Below, one piece after another: positions 25,621 to 38,230 of a DNA stretch of 64,000 nt. Where the stretch lies: contig CM027378.1 of the NCBI GenBank assembly GCA_015680905.1, forward strand, positions 100,771,501-100,835,500. Direction: 5' to 3'. Position numbers and translations under genes: made by a program. The notes beneath the pieces are model-generated. The model worked only from the letters and a program-made list of their open reading frames with translations. It was not told the DNA's origin and ran no database searches. Every line of letters begins with the position of its first letter. Positions within the stretch are counted from its first letter, which is position 1. Origin of the DNA: Coptis chinensis. Its lineage: Eukaryota > Streptophyta > Magnoliopsida > Ranunculales > Ranunculaceae.

Positions 25621-25914
25621 TTCATTATTTATTACCTTTGTACAAGTCCATGGCCTATGTTAGCGAGAAAAAAAAAGTCCATGGCCTATATGTCCATTTT
25701 ATGTTAAAGCCAAGAGTTATCATGCATGCACAAGTTTTGCTCTTTTGTTGTCGTTCAAGGTTGTGCAAATTGGGAAGACGACAAACCTAAACTCCCGAGT
25801 GGATAGATTTAGTATATATGAATCCAACTGATCACTATTTCATCTCAAACATCTACTAAATTGGATAGCAAAGCTAGCTCAAACATCTACTAAATTGGAA
25901 AGCAAGCTTTTTAG

Positions 25915-26250
25915 TGTCTATGTAAATATAGATTTACATATATAATGACTATGTAAATCTAGATTTACATATATTCTCGTTAAGTGTCGGGGCCAATTTC
26001 ATTCCCAAAAGGTATTATGTAAATTTAAGTTTGCATAGCTTTTAGTGACTATGTAAATATAGTTTTACATATATATGACTATGTAAAAATACATTTACAT
26101 ATATTTGGTTTGTCTGGAACTTTTCAATCCCAAAAGTTATTATGTAAATATATATTTACATATATAATGACTATGTAACAATACATTTACATAAAATTTG
26201 TCAGGTGTCAGGTTAATTTCATCCCCAAAAGTTACTATGTAAAACTATAT
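25915..26250. repeat. Palindrome-rich array of MULE B
   Basis: Several palindromes with arms TATGTAAAT and ATTTACATA lie here, among them 25919-25940, 25950-25971 and 26141-26162; the last two are fully self-complementary over 22 bases. The array sits just past the 3' end of the transposase, as in MULE A, and includes the shared phrase TGTCAGGTGTCA. Confidence 0.85.
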
Positions 26251-26397
26251 TTTCATTCTCCAACTAAAAAACATAGCATATAAAATCCAACATCAAACTA
26301 TAAAATCCAACAAGTTCATCGACATCTTGCTTTTCATTTACGAGCACCATCAAAGAATAGATGAAAAAAATGCAAATTCATTGAATCGGTGTAGAGC

Positions 26398-28769
26398 ATG
26401 TTGTAAGAGTGGAGCCCACTCTTGGGTTGCGATGGCCATAGCAAGGGCCCTTGTTCTTCTTCCTACCTCTTGTAGCACCCGTGATGTGCTTCCATTTCTT
26501 GTCTGGTCTCCCCATTTCCTTTTTCAGATCCGGAGGTAGTAAATCAAGCACACTTGGTATCTTAGCAGGCAATTTACTGTTCTCCACAGGTACTATAGCT
26601 CTTGAATAACTATCACCGAATGTCTGAGAATAGAAGAATTTATCACAATAGGTATACACATTCAATCCATCAGCCAAAATGGAGCGCAGTGCGTGTGCAC
26701 AAGGGAATCCTTTGATTCTCCACCAATTACAAGAGCAGTGACTTCTATTCAAGTCAACCAAGTGAGTATGAGTAGCACGCACCTCAAAAATACCCTCCCT
26801 TAACTTGAGAACCACCCAACTTCTCCCCACCTCGATCCTCTCAGCCAATAAAGTTTCCATAGATGGACATAAGATAGTAGTCCAAGCTCCTAGCTAACTC
26901 CAGCCCGATCGGACATCATTTTCATAATTTTTCCACGGATCTTGTCCACCATTGCAGTGATAGGTAAGTGCCGTTCTAGTAGGATCCAAGAGTTGAAGCT
27001 TTCCGCAATATTGGAACACATATTGCCATATCTATTTCCTTGAAAATAAGCATTACACCAATGCTCATAACCTATGGTGGACAAAAATGTTTTCACTTGA
27101 TTGCCGCCGAAACATCTCGAAAATCAGCCATCACTTTCTCAAACTCATGAAAAGGCCCCAAAGATAGGCAAGGTCTGAAAAAAGATCAAGGGTATGCAAG
27201 CGGAAGCAATGGTTGCTGGGCATAGCTGAATTAAGATTATTTTTAAGGTGCCACAAACAATAACCATGATGAAAATCAGGAAAAATGCGAGGGACACCCA
27301 CGAGTAGACCATGGTTTCTGTCAGATATAAAAGTTAGCCTACGATCTTTGGAGACCACCAACCTAAGTTGCTCCAAGAACCAATCCCAATTATCATCAGT
27401 TTCAGAAAGTACAGCCGCCATAGCTACTAGAAAAATACCTGGAACACAAATAAACATCAATCACTGATTTGGTTTTGCGTACCATACTCATTATGAAAAC
27501 TTAACTCATATATATAAAAATAAATTTTCATATGCTAAATTATTATGTAAATATTAAAATGCATAGGCTAAACATCTGATGTGAAAGTAAATTTTCATAG
27601 TTTATGCTTGTTCAGTTTTACAAACTACTATGTAAAAAGTCACAAACTCAAAAAGACATACCCCCATTTGCATTTTTGGTAGTAGCTGACAAGACGCACC
27701 TCTTGTATTTTGTTTTCACGAAAGTTCCATCCAAACAAAGCATAGGACGATAGAAGTTAAAGCCCTGAAGACAAGCACCAAATGCAACAAATAATCTCTT
27801 GAACTTTCCTGTTGTTGATTCCTTTTCCAAAACAACATGACTCCCTGGATTGGTTTCTTTCAGCTTTCCAACATACTAATGTAACTGATGATAAGATAAA
27901 GCATAGTCCCCATGTATCTCCTTCAATGCAAGATCTATGCCGGTATGTGCAAAGTAATAATTCAAGTTCACACCATATACCCTTAGAAAATGGTCAATGA
28001 TTTCACCTGGCTTAATCAAAGGCTTGTCTCTCACTATATCTAAAACAATACTCTTTACAAGTTTACTATTCACTTGGGGATTGTTAATGTGAATCGAATC
28101 ATGTGTGTTTTGCTTCCATTGTCTTTATTTCAAAGAACTTCGGCATCTTATAATTCTTGGATGCGTGAACTCTCCATAGACACCCGGTTTCAGTCTTCAA
28201 ATAACACTCAGCCGTGACTCTATCAGGATCATTCTTCTTAATAAGAACTCGTAATTATTAACAAGACAATGGCATAAAAGCTCAACACCTAAAAATTGGC
28301 AAAGACCACTGGGAAATTTCTGTCCCACACCAGTCAAAATAGGCAAAGAAGCGACATTAACATATTTTTCATCATATGTAGCAGAAGACATAAAAGAACT
28401 AGAAGTACAAGAAGAAGCCTGAAGAGAGACTTTGGAACTAGAACCAGCGTCACACAAAAAAAAAAAATCCTCTTGACGATGCTGTTATAAAAATGTATCA
28501 AGATTTTTAACCAAATTGAAGCAAACAAGGGATTGAAGCTCTGAGTCAGTATCTATCACAATGCACTTTGAATCCCTTACAAAAGACAGTTCTATAGACA
28601 ATGGAGTAAGGTCTAACCACTTTTCAGAAATTGTACGCTTCAAATCAGAAATCATACCGTTAGTCTCGACACGGACACTCATAATTTGCGTCTCGTACAT
28701 AATAGAAAAAAGAGCAGTCCCATCCATGTCTGCATTTGCAAAAAACAACAAAATCAAATTGATGAACAT
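26398..28769 (-). pseudogene. MULE (MuDR-type) transposase, MULE B
   Basis: The transposase would cut and insert the element in the nucleus. Domains run from high to low coordinate. A PB1/ubiquitin-like N-terminal domain lies at 28769-28485, a Ser-rich linker at about 28457-28330, and a Cys/Trp DNA-binding zinc finger around 28200-28130. The MULE N-terminal region (VRDKPLIKPGEI, YGVNL.Y, EIHGDYALSY) is at 28073-27876. The catalytic core has D in CLDGTFVK (near 27730), D in ISDRNHGLL with HHGYCLWHLKNNL (27460-27131) and E in NIAESFNSW (near 27000). The C-terminal SWIM finger is C-S-C...C-A-H in WWRIKGFPCAHAL (26860-26680), followed by a basic tail. An AT-rich interval at 27470-27640 is probably an intron. 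All three catalytic residues are present, but the frame is interrupted in several places, so activity is doubtful. Confidence 0.85.
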
Positions 28770-29149
28770 ATGTAAATGTATTTTTACATAGTCAATATCA
28801 TCACCGAAACAGTATTTTCAGCAATTTAACTTTTAAATTTTCATGGCCAAATCGTGTTATCCAAGCAATTTAACTCAGAGATTCATCGCAAAGAAGATGG
28901 AAAAAAGGTCAATCTCTTCAGCGTCTAACCTTCTTTCGTCAATTGGGAAACAAAGGAAGTCAAATCATGTTATCCAAGCAGATGAATCGGTGTTTTTCTC
29001 AATTGAGAAACAAAAGAGGTCAAATCGTGTTATCTAAGCAGATGAATATGGAAAATCGGTGTTCTTCTTGGTCGAAATTATGATGAATATGGAAAAAGGG
29101 TAAAACGGGTAATAAAATAAAATACAAAATAGAAATCAGACTGGAATTT

Positions 29150-29270
29150 TGCTGTTATTGGAAAGCAGGGAGTTTATGTGATATGGGATGATAAATAGGG
29201 AGGTTATGTGATATGGGCCGATAGGAAGGGGTTTACACTCATCCGGATTAAAAGCAAGGGGCTGAGCCCT
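29150..29270 (-). repeat. Right terminal region of MULE B
   Basis: Inverted, it reads GGGCTCAGCCCC, TTTTAATCCGG, GTAAACCCC and then repeated CATATCACATAA. It resembles the left end of the same element in its TTTAATC, CCGG and AACCCC words. The exact outer border is not resolved. Confidence 0.5.
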
Positions 29271-30118
29271 ATTTCTTGTTTTTGACAGACCCCATATTGT
29301 GTTGGGCAGAATTTATTTCGTATTTGCAAAATGGTTCATAAGTTGTTAAATCTAACGATATAAACTACTTTTGCCAGTCACCAGTACGTTATCCAGTTGC
29401 TTCTCCAGGTGGAGAGTATGTGTGAATTAGTGTGCACTTTTATTTGAATCTTCGACCCAATAAAACCGACAACATGCTGAATACACAACATAGTGCCCCT
29501 CTTGTCCTTGATTTCTTGATTAATTCATATAGCAAGCTCAATAAAGCAATCCACTATAGTGGTTACGAGAATCAAGTTGATCATAATCTTCATAACTCCG
29601 TCACATTTTCTTTGCCGTTTCTTTACCTTTTTTCTTCTCTCGTTTTGTAAAATGTAGGTGCGGTGAAATTTGAACAAATCTTTGTTCATTCCCATGTTCA
29701 GCTAAACAAGGTTAAAATTGAGATAAACACCAAACAACATCTACAAACACGGAATATAGGGGGAAAAGCTTTCAAAAGGGCGGATCACTAAGCTTTTTTA
29801 AAACAAATAATTCGATTGATACAAACACCCTCAATTAAAGCCACGTCCATCCTATTAAAGGTGATCCGCATGACTTGAATGGTGGATGTGTCCGTGAATG
29901 TTGTAACTTCAAGGAAGTCCTTGCGGTTTATTGACATTCTAGCCTCGATTCGAGAAAACAACAAACAATTTGAGTTTTAAGGTCCTAGTCCCTAGAAATG
30001 ACTTCCAAGGATCATAAAGCCCTTTGGAGAGCCTAGATTACCATCATCGACATGAATCCGGCTTTGCTCCATTCTTAAGTAGTAGACCCACTACTGAACC
30101 ATTGTTGGGCAATGTTAT
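29271..30118. other. No recognisable gene
   Basis: Spacer between MULE B and the minus-strand copia element. A 72-codon frame at 29432-29650 has no recognisable features. Confidence 0.5.
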
Positions 30119-30680
30119 TGTTGTGAATAAATAAGGGAAACAACGCGTTACCCACAACAAAGCGGACCAATCCAACACAAGGATCGATCCTACTCAATAG
30201 ACAAGACTTCAACACCCTCCAAGCAATATCCCAACACTTCTCAATATCAAATAACAAACATATAAAGTAAAACAATTAATGTAAAAGAAGAACAAACCAC
30301 AAAATGAGATATATCGTGGTTCGGCAATTTGCCTACGTCCATACTGCGAGCTTAAGCTTTACTAGATGTCCGGAGTAACAGATTACAAGTCCCTCAATTC
30401 ACTCACAAAGAATGAACACTCAACTCACAAAGAATTGCTCTCTTATAATCTCTCTCTTTCTTGGTTTTGGAAAAGTTAGGTTTTTACAGAAAAAACCTAT
30501 ATTTATACTATTTCAGAAAACTTCCAAAAAAGGGCAAATTCGTGCTGAAATAAGGTGGAAGCTGGTCGCCCTCGACCGAGCAAAGTTGGCTGGTCGAGCC
30601 TGAAATCCTTGGAGGTCGCCAAAGACATGAAGCTGGTCGCACCCTTTACACCGGAATGAGAAAACATCATTTTTTCTACA
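30119..30680 (-). repeat. 3' LTR of the Tork-like copia element
   Basis: It aligns along its whole length with 45074-45681, both starting TGTTGTGAATAAATAA on the plus strand and ending TCTACA. It is about 45 bases shorter than its partner, mainly in the part next to the TCTACA end. Confidence 0.92.
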
Positions 30681-30699
30681 ATTTCTCCACCTCGGTGAG

Positions 30700-31360
30700 G
30701 TTTTAACACATAAAACGAGTTTTAACACATCCAAAGAAGAACACATCCATCGAGCTTCGTAGTCCATCCGCCCTAAGGGCATGCGCATGAAGGGCTCTAT
30801 CAAGCATGTAGGATTTGGAGCAAGTCCAAACAATGTTGGAACTTAACTCTGGTGACAACCTTAGTCGACATATCGGCGGAGGATTGTCATGGGTGTCCAC
30901 TTTCTCAAGTGCTACATCACCATCCTTAACGACATCCCGTGATAAAGTGATAACGGACATCAATATGCTTGGTGCGAGCATGATGAACTGGTTTTTCGCC
31001 AAATGAATAGCACTCGACTATCACAATGCAAAGCAACACTATTATGCTCAATACCCATATCATCCGGAAGACCTCGAAGCCATAATGCCTTTTTTGCCTG
31101 CCTGCTGCCGCCATATACTTGCCTCGGTAGTAGATATAGCAACTATAGCTTTGTAGCATAGACCTCCAACTAATCGGTGCACCATGCATCATAAACACAT
31201 AACCAAGTAGTCGATCGCCGTCTATCTAGATCACTGCATAATCTGAATCCACATATCCAGCGACATAACAAGTGCCTCCACCATAAACTAATCCTACATC
31301 CAAGGTACCCTTCAAGTACCTTAATACTCATTTCTTCGCCTCCCAATCTCGCTTCCCGTG
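30700..31360 (-). pseudogene. RNase H part of the Tork-like copia pol
   Basis: Translated minus-strand words such as GYVFMMHGAPISW, KYMAAAGRQK and HHARTKHIDVRYHFI mark the copia RNase H and the end of pol. It is separated from the rest of pol (41538 onward) by the nested gypsy element. Fossil sequence. Confidence 0.88.
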
Positions 31361-31365
31361 ATTAG

Positions 31366-32525
31366 TGATAAAAGTTATTTTAATTATTCTAACTATCTAT
31401 GCGTAAACACAAATAATCAATTTACGTAAATCGTGTTTATATCAATATTCCTACTCAATAACGAAGTAATATAAGAGAGTCGGGGATTCGTTCCACTCTT
31501 AAACTCTCAAGACTTAATTAGAATTCAACTACTCGACACAAAGAACAATGTGAGAGTAATGTGTGATGTGAATTTTCTAATATCATTATACTATCATTTC
31601 CCAAGCAAATCAAACAAGACATGGTATAAAGGGTTGAACTTTGCTTGTTCGAATTTAAAAGGAAACTACTCATGTAAGAATTGATTTAAACTAATAGTGA
31701 CAAATACTAAATCAATGAATTGCAATAGATGTTTAATGGAAAATGAAGCTAGATTATCAAAAACAACTAACTTTATTAATCTAATGAAAAGTAACAATGA
31801 TTCAATAATCTATATTAAAATAAGGTATGAAAACTAATTAATTAATGGGATAAAACTCAAAACTAGATCTAGATCTATCTTTTTCTAACCCTAAACTCCA
31901 TTAACATTAGCTTCCTAACGTAACTTATTTTCTAACCTAACTATCTACCTTAACAAAGAGCTAAGCTTTTGTTTTTATATGTTCAGATCCAAAAATCATG
32001 CATGGGCTTGGAGCCACGTTTTGGGCCAGAGAATCAGGCCCAAAACCCAATACTTTCAGTCCAAAAAGGTCTCTTGAACTGTAGTTGAACTCGATAGACT
32101 TTTTGTCTACTTCTACTTCTCTGATTGGGCTAAGGCTTGGACCATTGGAAAGCTCTTTCCGAGCCGGGTCGTTTTTGACGTAAAGGTAGGCCCAATTCGA
32201 GGTCTGAGTCCAAAGATATGGTCTTCGAATTTCTGTTGACTTTTGTAATCATTTTCGCCCGCGTGGACTTTGACTTTTCATCTTTTGACCGGACTTTACT
32301 GAGGCTTTGTCTTCTTGAAAATTGGCCTTTAATCACAGAACTCCTTAGCAACCGACCTTTGCTCCTTTATCTCGCTAAAAGTGGCACATTTCTACACATA
32401 ATGGACTTTGAAGCTTGAAATGCAAAAAAACGTGAATCAAGATTAACTCTTACTTATTATTCACATAATTGGTCTAAAGAAATACGATTGTTAGGGGTTA
32501 AAACTACAGTTTTGGGCTCTTATCA
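31366..32525 (-). repeat. 3' LTR of the gypsy element
   Basis: 1160 bases, TGATAA...TTATCA. It aligns closely with 40366-41532 except for the first ~120 bases (the 3' end of the LTR in element sense), where the two copies differ strongly. Confidence 0.92.
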
Positions 32526-35500
32526 AACCACCCCAAACAACATTTTGCTTGTCCTCAAGCAAATATGAGAAATTAGAATAAGTGACCAAAAATGGAGTTC
32601 TAACTACTCTCGTTTCAGTCGAGATTGCGATTCATTGACCATATCATACAAGGCCTTAAACCACTAGGAATTCTCTAGTGGACGAGTTATAGCCTCGTGA
32701 GAGTTTTCGATGAAGGTACTCACAAACTTCATCTATACTACAACGACTAAGAAATAAAACTATTGTTTCCTCATTCATGTCTCAACTATCTATACATCTC
32801 ACTAGCAATTGAATAAGAATAACCAAGTCAAAACCTAAACTAATATATGCATAATAATCAATCATCTATGATACAAATATATATACTATGAGTAATACTA
32901 TGAAATGTCTAGCAGGTTTAAAGCTTCGAATATCGCCCTTAAGTAGGTCCCCACATAAATGTCAAGACAATAACCACTCGATTTTTCCGCTCAAGTTTTC
33001 ACTCCGCAGTGCAGATGGGCACACTTTACCTTACAATCTCAATGACAAACAAGGAAGCCGGAGTCGATCAAACACATCTGCCACTTACTATCACACTAAT
33101 CTATTCCTAATTGAGCTAGAGGTCTTTATTAGGTGTTGCGAGGATTAGGAGATGGTTTAAGAAGGAAGGAAATGGATATTCAAAAGGACAAGTCTGAGAT
33201 AATAGAGTCTTCATATTATGTAACTTAGAGAAAACCTTGTTATTTTCTTTTGCTTCTATACTTTGTTTCCATCTTTAGCCATATTTTTCTTTTTCTTTTC
33301 TTTGGCTTTTGACTCCCTTTTATTCTATTTTTGGAGTTTTTATTTATTTCTATATATTTTTTTTCTTTTCCTTGGATGGAAACTTCTTTTCTTTTTCTGA
33401 AGCAACTAACTAATTTTTGTTTACACAGGTTTTTCTCTTCTTCTTTCTTCACTCATTCTATTCTCAGACTTATTCTAGATTGGGTAAGTTGAATTTTTTT
33501 ATTTTGTTTTGTTTTTGTAACAGAGGGTAAAGGAATTGTGGTTTATGGAAGGCTAAAGAAAGGCTTGAGGGGCTTAACTAGCGGAAAATAATTCATAGGT
33601 TTGAATTTCTCGGCTATATTGATCCAAAGAGGGCCTAAATTCTCGCTTAGGATATGGCATAGTGATCAAGCAAGTGGACGTGTGATTTCTCTATCCGGAT
33701 TTTACTTCTCCCTTGTGTCATTTCTAAAATGTTTTCGCTCATATAAGGCTTTAGGCTATATTCTCACAGGATTTGTAGAATAAGTACTCTAGCCTAGATT
33801 TTCAGAAAACTTATTGCTAACAATCATAGATACTCATGTAATATATTTATAGATAGATGCAAAGATTATTACCAGATATTAACCTAAGTTTCTAACAATT
33901 ATTTCGATGCAAAAGCTCACATTGAGACTTCTAGATTGTTAAGAGCATAGAGAAAGAAAACAATACCAATATTCCTAAGTGTATAGCATAAACTTATTTA
34001 TTTATATTTTTGAAATTTTTAACTTGAAAACAAATGCATATTATACATATCTATATCCTAACAAATGCCTTAATTACCGTGTTTCTATGCCCCCCCAAAC
34101 AAGAAGCATGCTTTGTCCTCAAAGCATTTAAATAAAAGAGGGTAGAAAAATACCATGGAAGCGCGTGAAATTCGGGAACATCACGCAAAACAAGGTTAGA
34201 ACATACTAATATAGGAAATAAAAACCGACGAACTCTCTATAAGAGTTCCACCCATTATGGGGTAACAGAATTAAATTGCTTGGGACATAAGTAGACACTA
34301 ACTGAAACTAACAACTTACCTCCACTCCAAGTTTGCGTTTTCGTCATCCTCCTCTATAAAGAAGTGAGGTTCCTTGCGATCCTGCCATGCCATTATAATT
34401 TGCCAAGCTTGCCGCCATTTATCATCTACGGATCCTAACCCGTTAAAAGCGCCACTTGGTCGGATGGGGTGTAAGGTGCAACCTGATGAGGTTGTATCCT
34501 CCACCCTTGCCAAGTCATTTGCACGGAAAGATCGGATAATACAATTGGTGGGTCTCACAATTTCGACCCCAACCCAATCCATGAACGGGCACAAAAAATA
34601 GGGAAGAAACATAGCATAATCACGACAAACTAAAAACAGGCATAAGAAGATACTTATGCCTCATGCTATGGGCTCGTGCTAAACTAGACATCAAGGTTCT
34701 GGGAAGGTCATGGCACATACATCCCGTGGCTAAAGCAAGGAAGACGCTGCAAGTGGCATCATTCACAGAAGAAAAAACGCCATTCCCCTAAAATGTTTAG
34801 CATGATCCAAAACATAACAGTTCCTATGTTCATGGACAGGCTACCAAGGGCGACGTTATATTTGCCTTGGTCATCGATACGGAAAATTCCTGCCCCCTAA
34901 GCCTCATGCAAAAAGTCATAAGTGTAGACATGCATATTATCTACCCAATGGCATCATGGGTCTTGTATTTCAGCGGGCATGGCAAGTCCAAGAACAAATG
35001 CTAGCAAGAACCATAAGCGGTTCCCAGCCTACGTGTGTGATCACCTCGCGAAACCAAGCACCATAAGTAGTGCTTTGAAACAAATCTTTGAAAGACTGTT
35101 CTGGTATTATTGTAGGAGATGTCATCTCAAAACTATGCTCTAGAACAGCTGCAAATCACCTGGGAACAACCCGAAAAGAAAACTGGAATTTTCCGCGGGA
35201 AAGGCCCGAGCTGGTGCGCTTCCACTTGGCGCTGGTCGCGCCTCGAAAGTAAACTTTCTGAAATTGTCTAGGGCGTAGGTGCGCTCTACTGAGGCGCAGG
35301 TGCGCTTGTAAGTGCTGAAGCAGAAGTTTAAGAGGAAAAAGAAGGGAAAGCTTGGAGTGAAAGGTGAGAGATGATGGTGGGGTGTAGTGTAGTGTGGGTT
35401 GTGAGTGTAGAATGAAGGAAGTTTAAATAGGTTCTGAGCTTCCAAAACGAATCGGCAAGTTTCCAAATTGTTTAAGGCAATTTCTGGAAATAGAAAATTT

Positions 35501-36390
35501 CCAAACCCGAAAACGGAAACAAACCATATTTTTTATTTTATAACAACCCTGGTATCTTTTATACTGGATTTAGAATAGTAACTTCTAAACTCTCTTAGAT
35601 TTTATCCTACCACCACATCTAATCATAGGTATGCCAATTACGACAATATTCTCAACCTTCACTCTAAAACAAACTCTAAAATGGAGGATCTTCTACAAAT
35701 CATGATAGAATAAACAATACCACCCCCAAACAATTCGGGAAGGTGGAATTAACAATAAAATCCATGCACAATTGGAAAAGAACAACATTATATTAAAATT
35801 GAAATTCAAACAACATTTAACTACCAAATTCAAAGTTAACTACGGAATTTAACAACGTAACATCCTATCTACTAAAAATAATAAAAAACAACATCAAAAC
35901 AACAAACAAGGAGAAATCTAGCTACTCTTAAAGGGAGCGAGGTGGGGATAAAAATAGGAAGTTTAGTGATCAAGCATGGAAAAACCAAACACCCACCCCA
36001 AACAAATTTTTGAAAACAGGTTTGTAAAATTTGTTTTAAAACGGTCTTTTAAAAGTCAGATTCCCTAGACTTAAAGTGATGTATATGTATTTACATGCAG
36101 TTTCCCATATATCAATAATCTAAACAATTGTGGATCTTTCCATAAATAGTTAACATGGAATGTACCACCAAACAGAATCAAGCTCCAAAACTTTCTTCGA
36201 ACGCAACTTAGTTGAATAAGAAGGTGTCCAAGTGAATGATGTGAGTAAATGAATGGTTTTGGAAAATACTTGGAATGTAGATAAGTGTTAGAAGAAAAGG
36301 GTGGGAAGAATGATTAGATTTTATGAGGGATTAACTTCGGTGGATGGTGGTAGGGTGGTGCTCTAGGTACTTGCTTGAGAAGGTGGATCA
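32526..36390 (-). other. Non-coding 3' part of the gypsy element
   Basis: In element sense this lies between gag and the 3' LTR, where pol would be in a complete element. No reverse transcriptase or integrase words are visible. A second purine-rich tract followed by a GAGGACAAAGC phrase lies at 34086-34125, resembling the real 3'-LTR border. Open frames at 34316-34612 and 35140-35466 are not recognised. C-rich patches near 35190-35300 carry GGTGCGCT and GGTCGCG words. Confidence 0.6.
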
Positions 36391-38230
36391 TCACGGGGCT
36401 CTTAGAAACTCGTTGAATTCCTCATCTAGGTTGTTCGCATCCATATAATTATGGTATTCATCTCCATCTTTGAGGAATTCATCTATCTCGTCTATTGTGA
36501 GGTTTAGTCCATCTCTTCTATGGTCAGAAGGCTGGGTTGAAAATTCTTTCTCTAGTTTAGTTATGTTCAAAGAGTCAAAATTGTGATCTTTGTCTTCTTC
36601 CATAAGAGGGATATGTACTAGTGTAGGGACGACATCGTCGAAAGCACTAATATGATATACAAAACTCTCAATAGACTTAACTTCACCTTCTACAGGAAAA
36701 TCTAGTTGTTCATGCGGTGTTTTATCCCTATACCTAATATGAGGGGGAACATATTTGTTAACCGTTGCTTTATCTTTTATCACTTTCCAACTAGGTTTCC
36801 ATATTGGAACCTCTACAGGTGTAGGGTCTTCAATTTCTATGACAGTATTTGGTATGGTATCATTTATAGTTTGCGGGTGATCTTTAGGCATAGTCACTTG
36901 GTTATCAAATACTCTCCCTGAATGAAGGATAGTGACTGCCTTTAGGTCCCCTTGGTTTATATTACCATTACACTGAATACTTTTTATTTCGAAGGCGGTG
37001 TTTGTTAACTTAGGATTAGGAACTGCTTGACTTGGAAACACACCGGTTTGGTTATTATTTTGGTTAGAAGACATGTCAATAACCTTTTGGCACAAAGACT
37101 GCATCATTTGTTTCATCATATTAGAGTTTTGATCATGTTGATATTTTATCAAGTTGGAGTTTTGTTGCATAATTTGATTTTGTTTCTCCAACAAGGTCAC
37201 TACTACTTTGTCTGTAGATGGTTGTATTGGAATTAAAGCTTGTTGAGCGTTCATGTCTTGATGTTGATAGTTCTGGGTTCTGGGTACTAAACCTCTATTC
37301 TAGTCACCTAAGTTCCCTTGTCCTTGATGTTGAGTTAACTGGTTGAAGTATGATAGTTGTGGTAGTGTTTGTGCATAGACAAGAGGACAATAGAAGTCGG
37401 AATGCTCAAGACTACAACAGACATTACAACGAGTAGAGTTAATGTTCATGACTGGAGTGGGTTGTTGTTGAACAGAGATGGCATCTACCTTTTAGTGAGG
37501 GCATCGATAAGAGTTTTAAGCTTCGGGATCATGTTTAACCTCAAGAGAAGAAGAAGGAGAGGGCGGGAGGAATCGTTTCCTCCCCAATTGTTCATTCTTT
37601 TTAGATTGATCTTCTAAGAATTTATAAGCCTCCAAGGCTCCTTTACTAAGAAAACTACCCCCCATCATGATATCTAGAACCTCCTTATGATAATGTGAAA
37701 GCCCCTTGAAGAAAGCACGAACAAAGCGTGTCTTTCGCAAAAGATTATGATGCGGGCATTCAATGAGAAGATCGATGAAAGCGATTCCGGGCCTCTGAAA
37801 AGGATTCATGAGGATTATAGTGGAAGAAATGAATCCTGTGAAGCATTTCATCATCTGTCTTGGTGGGTAAAAACTGTTCCATGAACAATTGAACAAGTTG
37901 AGCCCATGAGTCCCACGAGTTTGGCGTTTGGGCGGTTAACCAAGACGCCGCCTTTGAAACTAGGGGTGAAAGGAAACACCCTAAGTTTAACTTGATCGGA
38001 CTTACGCTAGGGATGATGGAATGTAGTGAGAACTTGGTCTATCCTACGCGTATCTTTGGTAAAGGCTTCGTGGTCTAAACCATGAAAAAACCGGTAATAA
38101 GTTAAATATATTAGGGGGGATTCAAAAATCTCCCACTAGGTCTGCAATAACGATGCATGACTTAGGGCCATCGTTTAAGGCTTTATAAAAATCAGAGAGA
38201 GGAGTCTCTTGTTCTTTAGCCATTGATGCA
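36391..38230 (-). pseudogene. gag of the Tat/Athila-like gypsy element
   Basis: The start region near 38220 reads MAKEQETPLSDFYKAL. A capsid-like (retrotransposon gag) part with MEQFLP...DEMLHRI and CPHHNL words lies at about 37516-37990. The C-terminal part (36391-37254, 287 codons) is Gln/Asn-rich and carries YVPPHIRYRDKTPHEQLDF, as in Tat-type gags, with an acidic tail. Gag would form the particle that packages element RNA. The reading frame is broken in several places. Confidence 0.78.

Larger units (their letters stand above)
19536..29270 (-). mobile_element. MULE B: Mutator-like element with a captured Ulp1-like protease gene
   Basis: The left end GGGTTTAATCTCCCCGG and the C-rich right end (when inverted) match the ends of MULE A. 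Inside are an Ulp1-like gene on the plus strand (20228-24730) and a MULE transposase gene on the minus strand (28769-26398), so the two genes converge. This layout agrees with the described plant MULEs that carry an Ulp1-type cysteine protease (Kaonashi/KI-MULE in Arabidopsis, CUMULE in melon). At about 9.7 kb it is large for a MULE, partly through secondary insertions. The exact termini and target duplication are not resolved. Both genes contain interruptions. Confidence 0.82.

Noticed and set aside
19500-29300. 9-bp target duplication of MULE B
   Set aside because: Several possible end positions were tried by eye and none gave matching 9-base flanks; the termini are therefore given as approximate.
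34316-34612. 98-codon minus-strand frame as an envelope-like gene of an Athila element
   Set aside because: No signal peptide or membrane segment typical of such proteins is visible, so position alone is not enough.
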